The notes under the pieces were generated by a model. That model did no database searches. It was not told the origin of the DNA and saw only the letters and a program-made list of their open reading frames with translations. 64,000 nt of DNA, taken from assembly GCF_014656055.1 (NCBI RefSeq), contig NZ_BNBR01000001.1, positions 1,943,165-2,007,164 of the forward strand, written 5' to 3'. Below, piece by piece: positions 17,378-26,141 of this stretch (the stretch's first letter is position 1; each line of letters opens with the position of its first letter). A program made the translations under genes and the position numbers. Source of the DNA: Streptomyces griseosporeus (GTDB taxonomy: Bacteria; Actinomycetota; Actinomycetes; Streptomycetales; Streptomycetaceae).

Positions 17378-18656
17378 CTGGGGCGGCAATGTGTCGGCCC
17401 GCCCGGCGCGGGAGGTCACGCCCGCCTCCGTCGACGAACTCGCGGCGGCCGTCCGGCAGGCCGCCGAGGACGGGCTGCGGATCAAGGCGGTCGGGACGGG
17501 GCACTCGTTCACGTCGATCGCGGCGACCGACGGCCTGTTGATACGTCCTCAACTGTTGACCGGTATCCGCAAGATCGACCGGGACGCCATGACCGTCACG
17601 GTGGAGGCGGGTACGCCGCTCAAGAGACTCAATGTGGCCCTGGCCCGCGAGGGACTGTCGCTCACCAACATGGGCGACATCATGGAGCAGACGGTCTCCG
17701 GCGCCACCAGCACCGGCACGCACGGCACCGGCCGCGACTCCGCTTCGATCGCCGCCCAGATCAGGGCGCTGGAGCTGGTCACCGCCGACGGCTCGGTGCT
17801 CACCTGCTCCGAGAAGGAGAACCCGGACGTCTTCGCCGCCGCCCGCATCGGACTCGGCGCCCTCGGCGTCGTCACCGCGATCACCTTCGCCGTGGAGCCG
17901 CTCTTCCTGCTCACCGCGTGCGAGGAACCGATGCCGTTCGAGCAGGTGCTCGCCGACTTCGACGAACTGTGGGCGGAGAACGAGCACTTCGAGTTCTACT
18001 GGTTCCCGCACACCGGCAGCACCAACACCAAGCGCAACAACCGCAGCGCCGGCCCCGCCCAGCCGGTGGGGCAGCTCAAGGGCTGGTTCGAGGACGAGTT
18101 CCTCTCCAACGGCGTCTTCCAGGTGGCCAACTGGGTCGGCCGTGCGGTGCCCGCCACGATCCCGTCGATCGCCCGGATCTCCAGCCGGGCGCTGTCCGCG
18201 CGGACGTACACCGACATTCCCTACAAGGTCTTCACCTCGCCGCGCCGGGTGCGGTTCGTGGAGATGGAGTTCGCCGTCCCGCGCGAGGCCGTCGTCGAGA
18301 CGCTGCGCGAACTGAAGGCGATGGTGGACCGCTCCGGCCTGCGCGTCAGCTTCCCCGTCGAGGTGCGCACCGCCCCGGCCGACGACATCACCCTCTCGAC
18401 GGCGTCGGGCCGCGACAGCGCCTACATCGCGGTGCACATGTTCCGCGGCACGCCCTACCAGCGGTACTTCACCGCCGCCGAGCGCATCTTCACCGCGCAC
18501 GAGGGACGACCGCACTGGGGCAAGGTGCACACCCGGGACGCGGAGTACTTCGCGCAGGTCTACCCGCGCTTCGGCGAGTTCACCGCGCTGCGGGACCGGC
18601 TGGACCCGGAGCGGCGGCTCCAGAACGACTATCTGCGCCGGGTCCTGGGGGCGTAG
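17337..18656 (+). CDS. FAD-linked sugar/alditol oxidase, D-arabinono-1,4-lactone oxidase family
   Basis: A 439-residue VAO-type flavoprotein. The PCMH FAD-binding domain (about 25-190) contains VGTGHSFTSIA, whose His is the expected covalent flavin link, and SGATSTGTHGTG. The C-terminal ALO domain ends with HWGKVHTRDAEYF and RLDPERRLQNDYLRRVLG, characteristic of L-gulonolactone, arabinonolactone and alditol oxidases. Start is TTG at 17337 inside the MFS gene. Cytoplasmic oxidase of a sugar lactone or alditol producing peroxide is the family role; the exact substrate is unknown. The link to the MFS gene suggests a shared substrate or product. Confidence 0.87.
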   Translation: MSSTASGKNGTWRNWGGNVSARPAREVTPASVDELAAAVRQAAEDGLRIKAVGTGHSFTSIAATDGLLIRPQLLTGIRKIDRDAMTVTVEAGTPLKRLNVALAREGLSLTNMGDIMEQTVSGATSTGTHGTGRDSASIAAQIRALELVTADGSVLTCSEKENPDVFAAARIGLGALGVVTAITFAVEPLFLLTACEEPMPFEQVLADFDELWAENEHFEFYWFPHTGSTNTKRNNRSAGPAQPVGQLKGWFEDEFLSNGVFQVANWVGRAVPATIPSIARISSRALSARTYTDIPYKVFTSPRRVRFVEMEFAVPREAVVETLRELKAMVDRSGLRVSFPVEVRTAPADDITLSTASGRDSAYIAVHMFRGTPYQRYFTAAERIFTAHEGRPHWGKVHTRDAEYFAQVYPRFGEFTALRDRLDPERRLQNDYLRRVLGA

Positions 18657-19073
18657 CCGAGGCGCGGGGCGGGCATGGCACCTCTCGTGGGTTTACGTGA
18701 AGTACGCCACTTTCAAGATCGCGCAATCCCGCAACGGGCGGCCGAGTCCGTCCCCTTACGAGAAGTTGGGCGGCGCGCCAATCCACGCACGTGGCCCAAA
18801 TGGAGTACTGTTGCGAGCCCTGGGTCCGGTCTCCCGCCAGGGCGTCCGGGGCCTTGCTGGACCGCCAGAAGGGGGGCTGGGTTGCACAGGGTGACGCTGT
18901 TGGTCACTTAGCGTGGCGAATAGGTAACCGTGCCATAACGGCGATCCAGGGCCCGTGCCCGACACGCCGGGCAACTCGGCAAGGTTGTGGCAGGCTGCAC
19001 CCGGGCAGGCCACACTCGACTAGCGGAAGCAGCGACGCACGTGACGTCGGCAGGCACCACCCGGGAGGTCCCC
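18657..19073 (+). other. 417-bp region upstream of sepH
   Basis: No credible gene: the short frames here lack ribosome sites and family matches. It must contain the sepH promoter. Notable elements are an inverted repeat GTGAC-N7-GTCAC (18891-18907), CCGT-N6-ACGG (18928-18941), and a possible -10 TAGGTA near 18921. The length hints at a long leader or several promoters. Confidence 0.4.
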
Positions 19074-20105
19074 ATGCCCGAACTGCGTGTCGTGGCCGTC
19101 TCGAATGACGGCACACGGCTGGTGCTGAAGGCTGCGGACTCAACGGAGTACACGCTTCCGATTGACGAACGGCTCCGCGCCGCCGTGCGCGGCGACCGTC
19201 CCCGCCTCGGCCAGATCGAGATCGAGGTGGAGAGCCATCTCCGCCCCCGTGACATCCAGGCACGTATACGCGCCGGCGCGACCGCGGAAGAGGTCGCGCA
19301 GATGGCCGGCATCCCCGTCGACCGCGTACGGCGCTTCGAGGGCCCTGTGCTCGCCGAGCGCGCCTTCATGGCCGAACGCGCCCGCAAGACACCCGTGCGC
19401 CGGCCCGGCGAGAACACCGGACCCCAGCTCGGCGAGGCCGTACAGGAGCGACTGCTGCTGCGCGGTGCCGAGAAGGACAGCGTGCAGTGGGACTCCTGGC
19501 GCCGCGACGACGGCACCTGGGAGGTCATGCTGGTCTACCGGGTCGCGGGCGAACCGCACTCGGCGAGCTGGACGTACGACCCGCCCCGGCGGCTCGTCCA
19601 GGCCGTCGACGACGAGGCGCGCTCGCTGATCGGCGAGTCCGACGACCTCGCCGCGCCCGAGCCGAGCTTCCCGTTCGTGCCACGCATCGCCCGGCTCCCG
19701 CGCGACCGTCCGCTGGACCGCACCCTTGACCGGGAGCGGCCGAGCTTGCCGGCCCAGCCGTCCGAGCCGGCCGAGGAGACCACGGGCGAGCGGGACTCGC
19801 TGACCAGCCTGCTGGAGGCCGTACCGAGCTTCCGGGGCGATCTGGTCGTACCGGAGCGGCCGGCGGAACCGGCGGAGGAGCCCGACGAGGAGCCCGCCGC
19901 GGAGGAGCCTCCGGCACCGGCCGCGTCGGCCGGGTCGGCCTACGCGGACGTGCTGATGCCGCGTTCCATCGGCAGCCACCGGGACCGGCTCATCGGCGCC
20001 ACCGACCGCCAGGCCGAGGCGGACGGCGTCCGGCCCGGCCGGCGTGCCGCGGTGCCCAGCTGGGACGAGATCGTCTTCGGCACGCGCCGCAAGAAGCAGG
20101 AGTAG
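19074..20105 (+). CDS. sepH: SepH, cell-division regulator acting on FtsZ
   Basis: A 343-residue protein. The N-terminal DUF3071 domain (about 1-180) includes a helix-turn-helix-like stretch at 59-90 (GATAEEVAQMAGIPVDRVRRFEG) and WDSWRRDDGTWEVMLVYRV. A long acidic, Pro/Glu-rich linker (about 200-300) leads to a conserved basic C-terminus (MPRSIGSHRDRLIGATDRQ... GTRRKKQE). Published work on Streptomyces shows SepH binds FtsZ and stimulates its assembly during septation; the HTH-like motif is needed. ATG 19074 with GGGAGG upstream is clear. A perfect 19-bp terminator follows. Identification is strong by sequence and length. Confidence 0.93.
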   Translation: MPELRVVAVSNDGTRLVLKAADSTEYTLPIDERLRAAVRGDRPRLGQIEIEVESHLRPRDIQARIRAGATAEEVAQMAGIPVDRVRRFEGPVLAERAFMAERARKTPVRRPGENTGPQLGEAVQERLLLRGAEKDSVQWDSWRRDDGTWEVMLVYRVAGEPHSASWTYDPPRRLVQAVDDEARSLIGESDDLAAPEPSFPFVPRIARLPRDRPLDRTLDRERPSLPAQPSEPAEETTGERDSLTSLLEAVPSFRGDLVVPERPAEPAEEPDEEPAAEEPPAPAASAGSAYADVLMPRSIGSHRDRLIGATDRQAEADGVRPGRRAAVPSWDEIVFGTRRKKQE

Positions 20106-20158
20106 CGGCCTCACGTGACGGCCTGAGGCGCCGACAGGCCCCTCCACGCGGTGGAAGT

Positions 20159-20204
20159 GCGCGGGCGGGGGCGGCTCTCTTCCGGGAGCCGCCCCCGCCC
20201 GCGC
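20159..20204. terminator. Very strong hairpin terminator, 19-bp perfect stem
   Basis: Arms 20159-20177 and 20186-20204 pair perfectly around an 8-nt loop. A second, imperfect hairpin of similar composition follows at 20211-20242. Together they form a tandem terminator between convergent sepH and the sulfurtransferase gene. Confidence 0.85.
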
Positions 20205-20259
20205 GTCCACGTGGCGGCTCTCCTTTCGGGAGTTGCCTCCACCCGCGCTTCCGCGGCCC

Positions 20260-21111
20260 CTACTGCGGGTCCGGGCCCACCGCCACCGGGCGGTCCGGGT
20301 CGGAGGACCACTCCGACCACGAACCGACGTACAGGGCCGCCGGGATGCCCGCCACGGCCAGGGCCAGCACCTCGTGCGCCCCCGAGACGCCCGAGCCGCA
20401 GTAGACCCCGACCGGCGTGCCGTCGTCGGCTCCCAGGGCCTTGAAGCGGGCCCTGAGTTCCTCGGCGGGCAGGAAGCGGCCGTCGGGGGCCACGTTGTCG
20501 GTGGTGGGCGCCGAGACCGCGCCCGGGATGTGGCCGCCGACCCGGTCGATCGGCTCGACCTCACCCCGGTACCGCTCCCCCGCCCGCGCGTCGAACAACA
20601 CGCCGGAACGGGCCAGCGCGGCGGCGCCGTCCGCGTCGAGGAACCCCCTCTCCCCCGGCTCGGGCCGGAAGTCGCCCTCCTCCGGCCGGGGAACGTCCGT
20701 CGTCAACTCGCCTTGCCACGCAGGCAACCCGCCGTCGAGTACCCGCACGTCCGGGTGACCCGTCCACCGCAGCAGCCACCACGCGCGGGCCGCCGCCCAG
20801 CCCTGCCCGCCGTCGTACACGACGACCGGCCGGGCCGCCGACACACCGGCCCGGCGCATCGCGGCGCCGAACACCTCCAGGTCGGGCAGCGGGTGCCGGC
20901 CCGCCGGACCGGGCGCGGAGGCCAACTCGGCGTCCAGGTCGACGTAGACGGCGCCGGGGATGTGGCCGGCCGCGTAGGCGGCACGGCCGTCGAACGGCGG
21001 CTCACCGGCCGCCTTGGCGAGGCTGAGCTGCCAGCGGACGTCGAGCAGCACCGGCGGCTCGCCGCCGGCCAGCTCGGCCGCGAGGCCGGATGCGGAGATG
21101 ATGGCGTTCAT
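20260..21111 (-). CDS. Thiosulfate/3-mercaptopyruvate-type sulfurtransferase (tandem rhodanese)
   Basis: A 283-residue protein of two rhodanese domains. The N-terminal domain (VLLDVRWQL..YAAGHIPGAVYVDLDAELA) is inactive; the C-terminal one (FDARAGERYRG..HIPGAVSAPT) has the active-site loop CGSGVSG with the persulfide-forming Cys. The loop sequence CGSGV is usual for the mercaptopyruvate/thiosulfate group. It moves sulfur from a donor to cyanide or thiols. ATG 21111 is preferred over the longer frame to 21150 on the basis of conserved start position. It stands alone, convergent with sepH. Confidence 0.88.
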   Translation of the reverse strand: MNAIISASGLAAELAGGEPPVLLDVRWQLSLAKAAGEPPFDGRAAYAAGHIPGAVYVDLDAELASAPGPAGRHPLPDLEVFGAAMRRAGVSAARPVVVYDGGQGWAAARAWWLLRWTGHPDVRVLDGGLPAWQGELTTDVPRPEEGDFRPEPGERGFLDADGAAALARSGVLFDARAGERYRGEVEPIDRVGGHIPGAVSAPTTDNVAPDGRFLPAEELRARFKALGADDGTPVGVYCGSGVSGAHEVLALAVAGIPAALYVGSWSEWSSDPDRPVAVGPDPQ

Positions 21112-21397
21112 GGCCACCATCCTCGCGCACGGGGTGGCCGCATCGTCCATGTCCGGCTACTCTGCTCGGCCGGACAGGCTCGATCACCAGGCGTACGGGA
21201 TCGGGCACATGCTGTACAGGCGATCATCATCCGTCGGCAGCCGCGCGGAAACGGACAGGGATACGAACCACGACCGTCCCGCTTCGTACGGCGGCGCGCC
21301 CGGAGCGCGCGGACGACGGGTGGTGCGAGCATCGCCACGGGGGTCCGGAGAGCGGAAGCGACAACGGCCGCCGCAAGGGGCCGAGAAGAGAGTGACG

Positions 21398-22201
21398 ATG
21401 ACCGAGGCACCCGGGACGGCCGGCCGAGACGGCGAGGCGCACGCGCGGTACGCGCCCGGCACGCCCTGCTGGGTGAGTCTGATGGTGCACGGGCTGGAGG
21501 CGGCCGAGGACTTCTACCGCGCCCTGTTCGGCTGGGAGTTCGAGCCCGGCCCCCCGCAGCTCGGCCCGTACGCGCGGGCGCTGCTGGACGGCCGTGAGGT
21601 GGCCGGCATCGGCCAACTGCCCGTCGACCGCCATCTGCCCATCGCGTGGACGCCGTACCTCGCCTCCGCCGACGTGGACCACACCGCCGAGGCGGTACGG
21701 CTGTGCGGCGGCACCGTCGGCGTCGGTCCGCTGGACGCGGCCGAGGCCGGGCGGCTCGCGATCGGCTCCGACCCGAGCGGCGCGGTCTTCGGCGTGTGGC
21801 AGGCGGCGGCACACCTCGTTACGACCGTCACGGACGTGCCCGGCGCCCCGGTCTGGAACGAGCTGCTGACCTTCGAGGCGGCCCCCGTCGCCAAGTTCTA
21901 CGAGACCCTGTTCGGTTACGAGCAGGAACCGGCCGCTTCCGGCGACCTCGACCACATCACCCTGCGCCTCGACGGCCGCCCGGTCGCCGGCATCCACGGC
22001 GTGGGCCCCGCGCTGCCCCGCGACCGGGGCCCGCACTGGATGACGTACTTCCAGGTCTCCGACACCGACGAGGCCCTGGAGCGGCTGGCCGGCCTCGGCG
22101 GCCATGTCCTCACACCCGCGGCGGACAGCGCCCACGGACGCGTGGCGACGGTGTCGGACCCGGAGGGGGCGCGGTTCGCGCTGCTCCAGGCGGCGGGCTG
22201 A
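21398..22201 (+). CDS. Double VOC (glyoxalase/bleomycin-resistance fold) protein
   Basis: A 267-residue protein with two vicinal-oxygen-chelate domains, about 15-130 (WVSLMVHGLEAAEDFYRALFGWEFE) and 145-266 (WNELLTFEAAPVAKFYETLFGYE...ISDPEGARFALLQ-type ending). The repeat DPSGAVFGVWQ / DPEGARFALLQ marks the end of each domain. Streptomyces has many such proteins, often called hydroxylases or glyoxalases without evidence. The substrate is unknown. ATG 21398 is chosen with GAGAG upstream; longer frames run to 21014 but cross the divergent promoter. Confidence 0.8.
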   Translation: MTEAPGTAGRDGEAHARYAPGTPCWVSLMVHGLEAAEDFYRALFGWEFEPGPPQLGPYARALLDGREVAGIGQLPVDRHLPIAWTPYLASADVDHTAEAVRLCGGTVGVGPLDAAEAGRLAIGSDPSGAVFGVWQAAAHLVTTVTDVPGAPVWNELLTFEAAPVAKFYETLFGYEQEPAASGDLDHITLRLDGRPVAGIHGVGPALPRDRGPHWMTYFQVSDTDEALERLAGLGGHVLTPAADSAHGRVATVSDPEGARFALLQAAG

Positions 22202-22272
22202 CGCACGCGGCGGTCGGGGGGTCCCCGCCGGACAGCGGCCGTAGTCTGTTGCCGGAAAATCAAGGGGAGACG

Positions 22273-23583
22273 ATGACTGACGACCGCAAGGCAATCGTTC
22301 CGGTGTGGATGCTGGCGACGGGTGACGTCCGGGTGCCCGAACTGGCCGGGGACGAGCCGATGACGGCTGAGCGCCTCGCTGAACTGCGCGGTGTGCTGGC
22401 CGGGCTGGCCGACGAGCCGATCGCCACGCTCGAGGCGCATCCGCTGCCCGACCGGCTCGACCGCGGCTCGGGTATCGCGCTCGACGCCGCGAGCCCCCTG
22501 GCGAAGCACCTGACCGAACTCATCACGCAGTCGGTGCGCACCTCTCCCGCGGCGGCCAAGGCGGCCGCTGCCGGGGAAGGCCTGTACCAGCTTGTGGTTC
22601 CGGCGAAGGTCGCCGCCCAGTTCGGTCAGGGCATGGTGCGCCCGATGGTGGCGAAGGGGACGGCCGACGGCATCCGTAGCGCACTCGTCGACTCGGCCGG
22701 ACGCATCGTCGGGCACGGGACGTTCGAGCCGGTCGGCAAGGCGGCAGCCGCGGGCGCGGTCGGTGGAGCCGGTGCGACAGCCGGTGTGGCGACCGCCGGC
22801 GGCGCGGCGCTCACCGTGGCCGCGCCGCTCGTGCTCATGGCCTTGGCGGTGGGGGTGAGCGCCCATGCCGACCGCAGGCGTCAGCAGGCCATCGACCACA
22901 TCACGGGGCTGCTGGAGCAACTGCACGAGCAGAAGCTGGAAGACGAGTACAGCGAACTCGACGGCTGTCGCGATGCCATCGACAAGGCCACCGCTCTTCT
23001 CCTGGACCAGGGCAAGCTGGGCGTCTCGTTGGGACTTGACTCGGCCGTCCATGCGATCAACACGGCGTTGGGAGCCGCTGACCGGCGCCTTGCCCAGTGG
23101 CGGGTCGCGCTCGACAAGCTGCCGGACGACAAGCCGGTCGAGATCGGCACGCTGACCAAGTCGTTCCCCGGGGTCGACGAACAGGACGGTGTGTTCCACG
23201 CCCACCTCGAACTCGCCGCCTTGGCGATCGCGCTGAAGCGGCGGGTCATCGTGCTGCAGGCCGTCGAGCATGCGCAGGAGGACCCCGACAACCTGTTCGC
23301 GCACTTCGTGCGTGCCCTCAAGCGGGATCAGCAGCGCCTCGACGAACTGGAGTCGGGCATCGCCGGTGTCCTGGTACGCCTGTCGGCACTGGAGCTGGCC
23401 CGTCCGCAGGGCCGGCGGCCCGTCTTCACGACCGCCGAGGTCGACCGGCTGATGCGCGCGGCACACCGGATCCACAAGCTGGGCGACGGTGTCGTCACCG
23501 ACAGCCGGGCGACGGAGGTGGCGATCGAGATCGCGCGCGACCGGGACGGCTCGGTGGTGGTGTTCCCGGCGCGGCCCGCGTAG
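22273..23583 (+). CDS. Unknown protein with glycine/alanine membrane hairpin and helical domain
   Basis: A 436-residue protein I cannot assign. Residues 1-156 are soluble, including a Pro/Asp segment and VVPAKVAAQFGQGMVRPMVAKG. Residues 157-197 are a Gly/Ala-rich hydrophobic stretch (AAAAGAVGGAGATAGVATAG then VAAPLVLMALAVGVSAHAD) able to form a membrane hairpin. Residues 200-436 are helical and charged, with coiled-coil character (HITGLLEQLHEQKLEDEYSEL, LKRDQQRLDELESG). No Cys-rich or catalytic motif is seen. ATG 22273 has GGGGAG upstream. The gene is monocistronic, convergent with tdk (14 bp apart). The layout recalls pore-forming or membrane-remodelling proteins, but that is speculation. 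Confidence 0.75.
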   Translation: MTDDRKAIVPVWMLATGDVRVPELAGDEPMTAERLAELRGVLAGLADEPIATLEAHPLPDRLDRGSGIALDAASPLAKHLTELITQSVRTSPAAAKAAAAGEGLYQLVVPAKVAAQFGQGMVRPMVAKGTADGIRSALVDSAGRIVGHGTFEPVGKAAAAGAVGGAGATAGVATAGGAALTVAAPLVLMALAVGVSAHADRRRQQAIDHITGLLEQLHEQKLEDEYSELDGCRDAIDKATALLLDQGKLGVSLGLDSAVHAINTALGAADRRLAQWRVALDKLPDDKPVEIGTLTKSFPGVDEQDGVFHAHLELAALAIALKRRVIVLQAVEHAQEDPDNLFAHFVRALKRDQQRLDELESGIAGVLVRLSALELARPQGRRPVFTTAEVDRLMRAAHRIHKLGDGVVTDSRATEVAIEIARDRDGSVVVFPARPA

Positions 23584-23597
23584 GCGGTCCTCCGGCG

Positions 23598-24248
23598 TCA
23601 GCCCGGCTGTACCGGCAGTACGTCCGGGGACAGGGCCGCCGCTCGGGCCGTCGCCGCTGTCATGCGGCGGCGGTGGTGGCGGCGGCACAGGACCTCGTAA
23701 CCGATCTCGTCCGCGGACTGGTTGACGTCGCCGACGACGACCTGCGCGCCCTCGACGACCATCACGCCGCCCACCGTGCGGGCGTTGTGCGTGGCGCGGG
23801 CGCCGCACCAGCACAGGGCCTCCACCTGGAGGACCTCGACGCGGTCGGCCAGTTCGACCAGCCGCTGCGAACCGGGGAAGAGCTTGGAGCGGAAGTCGGT
23901 GGTGATGCCGAAGGCGTAGACGTCCAGCTCCAGGTCGTCGACGATGCGGGCGAGCTGGTCGATCTGTTCGGGGGCGAGGAACTGGGCCTCGTCGGCGATG
24001 ACGTAGTCGGCGCGGCCGCCCTGGGAGAGGTGCTCGACGAGATAGGCGTACAGGTCCATGCCGTCCTCGACCTCCACCGCGTCGGTGACCAGGCCGAGCC
24101 GGGAGGACAGCTTGCCCTCGCCCGCGCGGTCGTCGCGCGTGAAGATCATGCCCTGGAGGCCGCGCGCGGAGCGGTTGTGCTCGATCTGCAGAGCCAGCGT
24201 CGACTTCCCGCAGTCCATGGTTCCGGAGAAGAACACCAGCTCGGGCAT
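23598..24248 (-). CDS. tdk: Thymidine kinase, type II
   Basis: A 216-residue enzyme phosphorylating thymidine with ATP (salvage pathway). The P-loop is at residues 9-17 (GTMDCGKST), Walker B-like ADEAQFL, catalytic Glu in that motif, and the zinc-binding Cys cluster is LCWCG plus CRRH. The lasso/substrate loop has GGVMVVEGAQVVVGD. Length fits type II TK. No strong ribosome site is seen before the ATG (CAACTCCCC), which is unusual among these neighbours. Confidence 0.93.
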   Translation of the reverse strand: MPELVFFSGTMDCGKSTLALQIEHNRSARGLQGMIFTRDDRAGEGKLSSRLGLVTDAVEVEDGMDLYAYLVEHLSQGGRADYVIADEAQFLAPEQIDQLARIVDDLELDVYAFGITTDFRSKLFPGSQRLVELADRVEVLQVEALCWCGARATHNARTVGGVMVVEGAQVVVGDVNQSADEIGYEVLCRRHHRRRMTAATARAAALSPDVLPVQPG

Positions 24249-24296
24249 GGGGAGTTGAGAGCCTTTCGGGGAAAGGGAGAGACGTGGTGGAGGGGG

Positions 24297-25490
24297 TCAG
24301 GAGCGTACTTCGAGCAGCGGGACCAGCTGCTCGGCGGGGGTCATCGAGCCGTGGTTGCCGACCATGACCGACTCGTTCGGCTCGCGCTGCGACGCGATGA
24401 GCAGGACGTCGTCGTGGGCGGCCGCGACGACGTCGCCGATGCGCTCGTACACCCGCTCGTCGATGTGCGGTCCGAACCAGCCCGCCGCGATCGCCTCGTC
24501 GCGGGAGGCCACCCAGAACTGCTCGCCGAGCACCTCGCGCCAGACGGTGAGGACGTCGTTCGCGGCGCCGGGGACGGCGTAGACGTGCCGGGCGCGGCCC
24601 TCGCCGCCGAGCAGGGCGACACCGGCCCGCAGCTCCCAGTCCTCGTCGAAGTCGATGCGGTGCTCCTCGTCGAGCGCTACGTCGATCATGCCGTGGTCGG
24701 CGGTGACGTACAGCGCGGTGCGCGGCGGGAGCTGCTCGGCCAGGCGCTGGGCGAGCCGGTCGACGGTCATGAGCTGGCCGCGCCAGGTGTCGGAGGCGAC
24801 GCCGTAGCGGTGGCCGGCGCCGTCGAGTTCGGCGTAGTACGTGTAGACCAGGGCGCGGTCGCCGGCGGCGAGCTGTTCCGCCGCCAGGTCCATGCGCTCC
24901 TCGCCGGTGAGCCGCCCGTGGAAGGTGCCGCCGCTCAGGGCGACCTTGGTGAGCGGGGTGTTCTGGAAGGAGGGGGAGGACACCTGCGCGGCGTGCACCC
25001 CGGCGTCGTGGGCGAGCTGGAAGACCGTGGGGTAGGGCTGCCAGGGCCGCGGCGAGGTCCAGGGGTGCCAGCGCAGCTGGTTCATCAGCTCGCCGGTGGC
25101 CGGGTTGCGCACCGTGTAGCCGGGCAGGCCGTGGGCGCCGGGAGGCAGGCCGGTGCCGACGGACGCGAGGGAGGTCGCGGTGGTGGCCGGGTAGCCGGCG
25201 GTGAGCGGGCGTCCGGTGCCGCCGCGCGAGGTCGGCAGGAGCGAGGTGAGGAACGGCGCCTCGTCGGAGTGGGCGCGCAGCTGCTCCCAGCCGAGCCCGT
25301 CGATGAGGAAGACGCAGTTGCGGTCGGCGGGGGCCAGCTCCTCGATGGCGGCGGTCGTGCCGGGCACGCCCATGCCCGCGGCGAGGGTGGGCAGCAGGTC
25401 GGCGAGCGAGCCGGTGCCGTACTCGGGGGCGGGCGCGGAGGAGACGGCCAGGGGCTCGGGATGGTGGTCCCAGACGGTGGGCTGCGCCAT
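24297..25490 (-). CDS. Alkaline-phosphatase-superfamily nucleotide pyrophosphatase/phosphodiesterase
   Basis: A 397-residue enzyme of the type I phosphodiesterase group. Metal and nucleophile motifs: VFLIDGLGWEQL (first Asp), GYPATTATSLASVGTG with the nucleophile Thr, YYAELDGAGHRYG (Asp/His) and YVTADHGMIDV (Asp-His). It would hydrolyse phosphodiester or pyrophosphate bonds; no signal peptide is seen, so it is cytoplasmic. The ATG overlaps the stop of the DUF5998 gene (ATGA), so they are translationally coupled. Confidence 0.86.
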   Translation of the reverse strand: MAQPTVWDHHPEPLAVSSAPAPEYGTGSLADLLPTLAAGMGVPGTTAAIEELAPADRNCVFLIDGLGWEQLRAHSDEAPFLTSLLPTSRGGTGRPLTAGYPATTATSLASVGTGLPPGAHGLPGYTVRNPATGELMNQLRWHPWTSPRPWQPYPTVFQLAHDAGVHAAQVSSPSFQNTPLTKVALSGGTFHGRLTGEERMDLAAEQLAAGDRALVYTYYAELDGAGHRYGVASDTWRGQLMTVDRLAQRLAEQLPPRTALYVTADHGMIDVALDEEHRIDFDEDWELRAGVALLGGEGRARHVYAVPGAANDVLTVWREVLGEQFWVASRDEAIAAGWFGPHIDERVYERIGDVVAAAHDDVLLIASQREPNESVMVGNHGSMTPAEQLVPLLEVRS

Positions 25491-26077
25491 CAGCGGGAGG
25501 TGTCCGCGGTCGCCTCGGAGATGGCCTGCGCGAAGGCGAGCGCCTGGCGCACCGTCTCCGGGCCGTCCCCGGCCTCGCTCACGCGCAGGCTGAGGTCGTC
25601 CGCCGTCGAGTTGCCGGTGTAGCCGTGGTCGGCGTCGCAGTTCGGGTCGCCGCAGGCGGCGGGCTCCAGGTCGATGCGGGAGACGGCGCCCCAGCCGATG
25701 GTGAGGACGACCTCGCGGGGCAGGGTGCCCGGCGTGTACGACTCCGGGTTGGCGACCACGCGGCTGACCACGACGGAGGAGATGCGGCCCAGCTTGACCG
25801 ACTCCGTGGACGTGGTGGCGTACGGCGTCGGGGAGGTGCTGTCGGCGGCCTGCTCGTCGGTGTGGCTGACGATGAAACGCGTGTCGGTGAGGACGAGGAC
25901 GGTGACATGCCGCCGCACCTCGTTCTGGTCGAACGTCGTCTCCTGATGGACCAGGTACGACCGCACGGGCTCGCCGCCCACGGCGGCCTCCACCGCCTCG
26001 GCCACGAGGGCCGGGTAGTAGCCGCTGCGCTCGATCGCCGCACGCAGCCCCTGGGTCGTCGTACTGGTCTTGGCCAT
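25490..26077 (-). CDS. DUF5998 family protein
   Basis: A 195-residue soluble protein. The middle has repeating beta strands (HVTVLVLTDTRFIVSHTDE, SVKLGRISSVVVSRVV, REVVLTIGWGAVSRIDLEP) like a small PH-type or Tubby-like barrel, followed by a CGDPNCDADHGY segment with two Cys that could bind metal. It matches DUF5998, of unknown function, conserved beside the phosphodiesterase gene in Streptomyces. ATG 26077 is chosen over 26086 and 26101 on the basis of AGGATG spacing. Confidence 0.8.
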   Translation of the reverse strand: MAKTSTTTQGLRAAIERSGYYPALVAEAVEAAVGGEPVRSYLVHQETTFDQNEVRRHVTVLVLTDTRFIVSHTDEQAADSTSPTPYATTSTESVKLGRISSVVVSRVVANPESYTPGTLPREVVLTIGWGAVSRIDLEPAACGDPNCDADHGYTGNSTADDLSLRVSEAGDGPETVRQALAFAQAISEATADTSR

Positions 26078-26141
26078 GATGTCCATCCTACGGGGGCCCA
26101 CTGACTGCGAGGGACCGCTCGGCTCCGGCCGGTTCGGCCGG

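Noticed and set aside
18697..18894. 65-codon frame before sepH
   Set aside because: No ribosome site, no family match, and codon usage not clearly coding.
23097..25622. Plus-strand 841-codon frame opposite tdk and the phosphodiesterase
   Set aside because: Spans several real genes on the other strand and has no recognisable domain.
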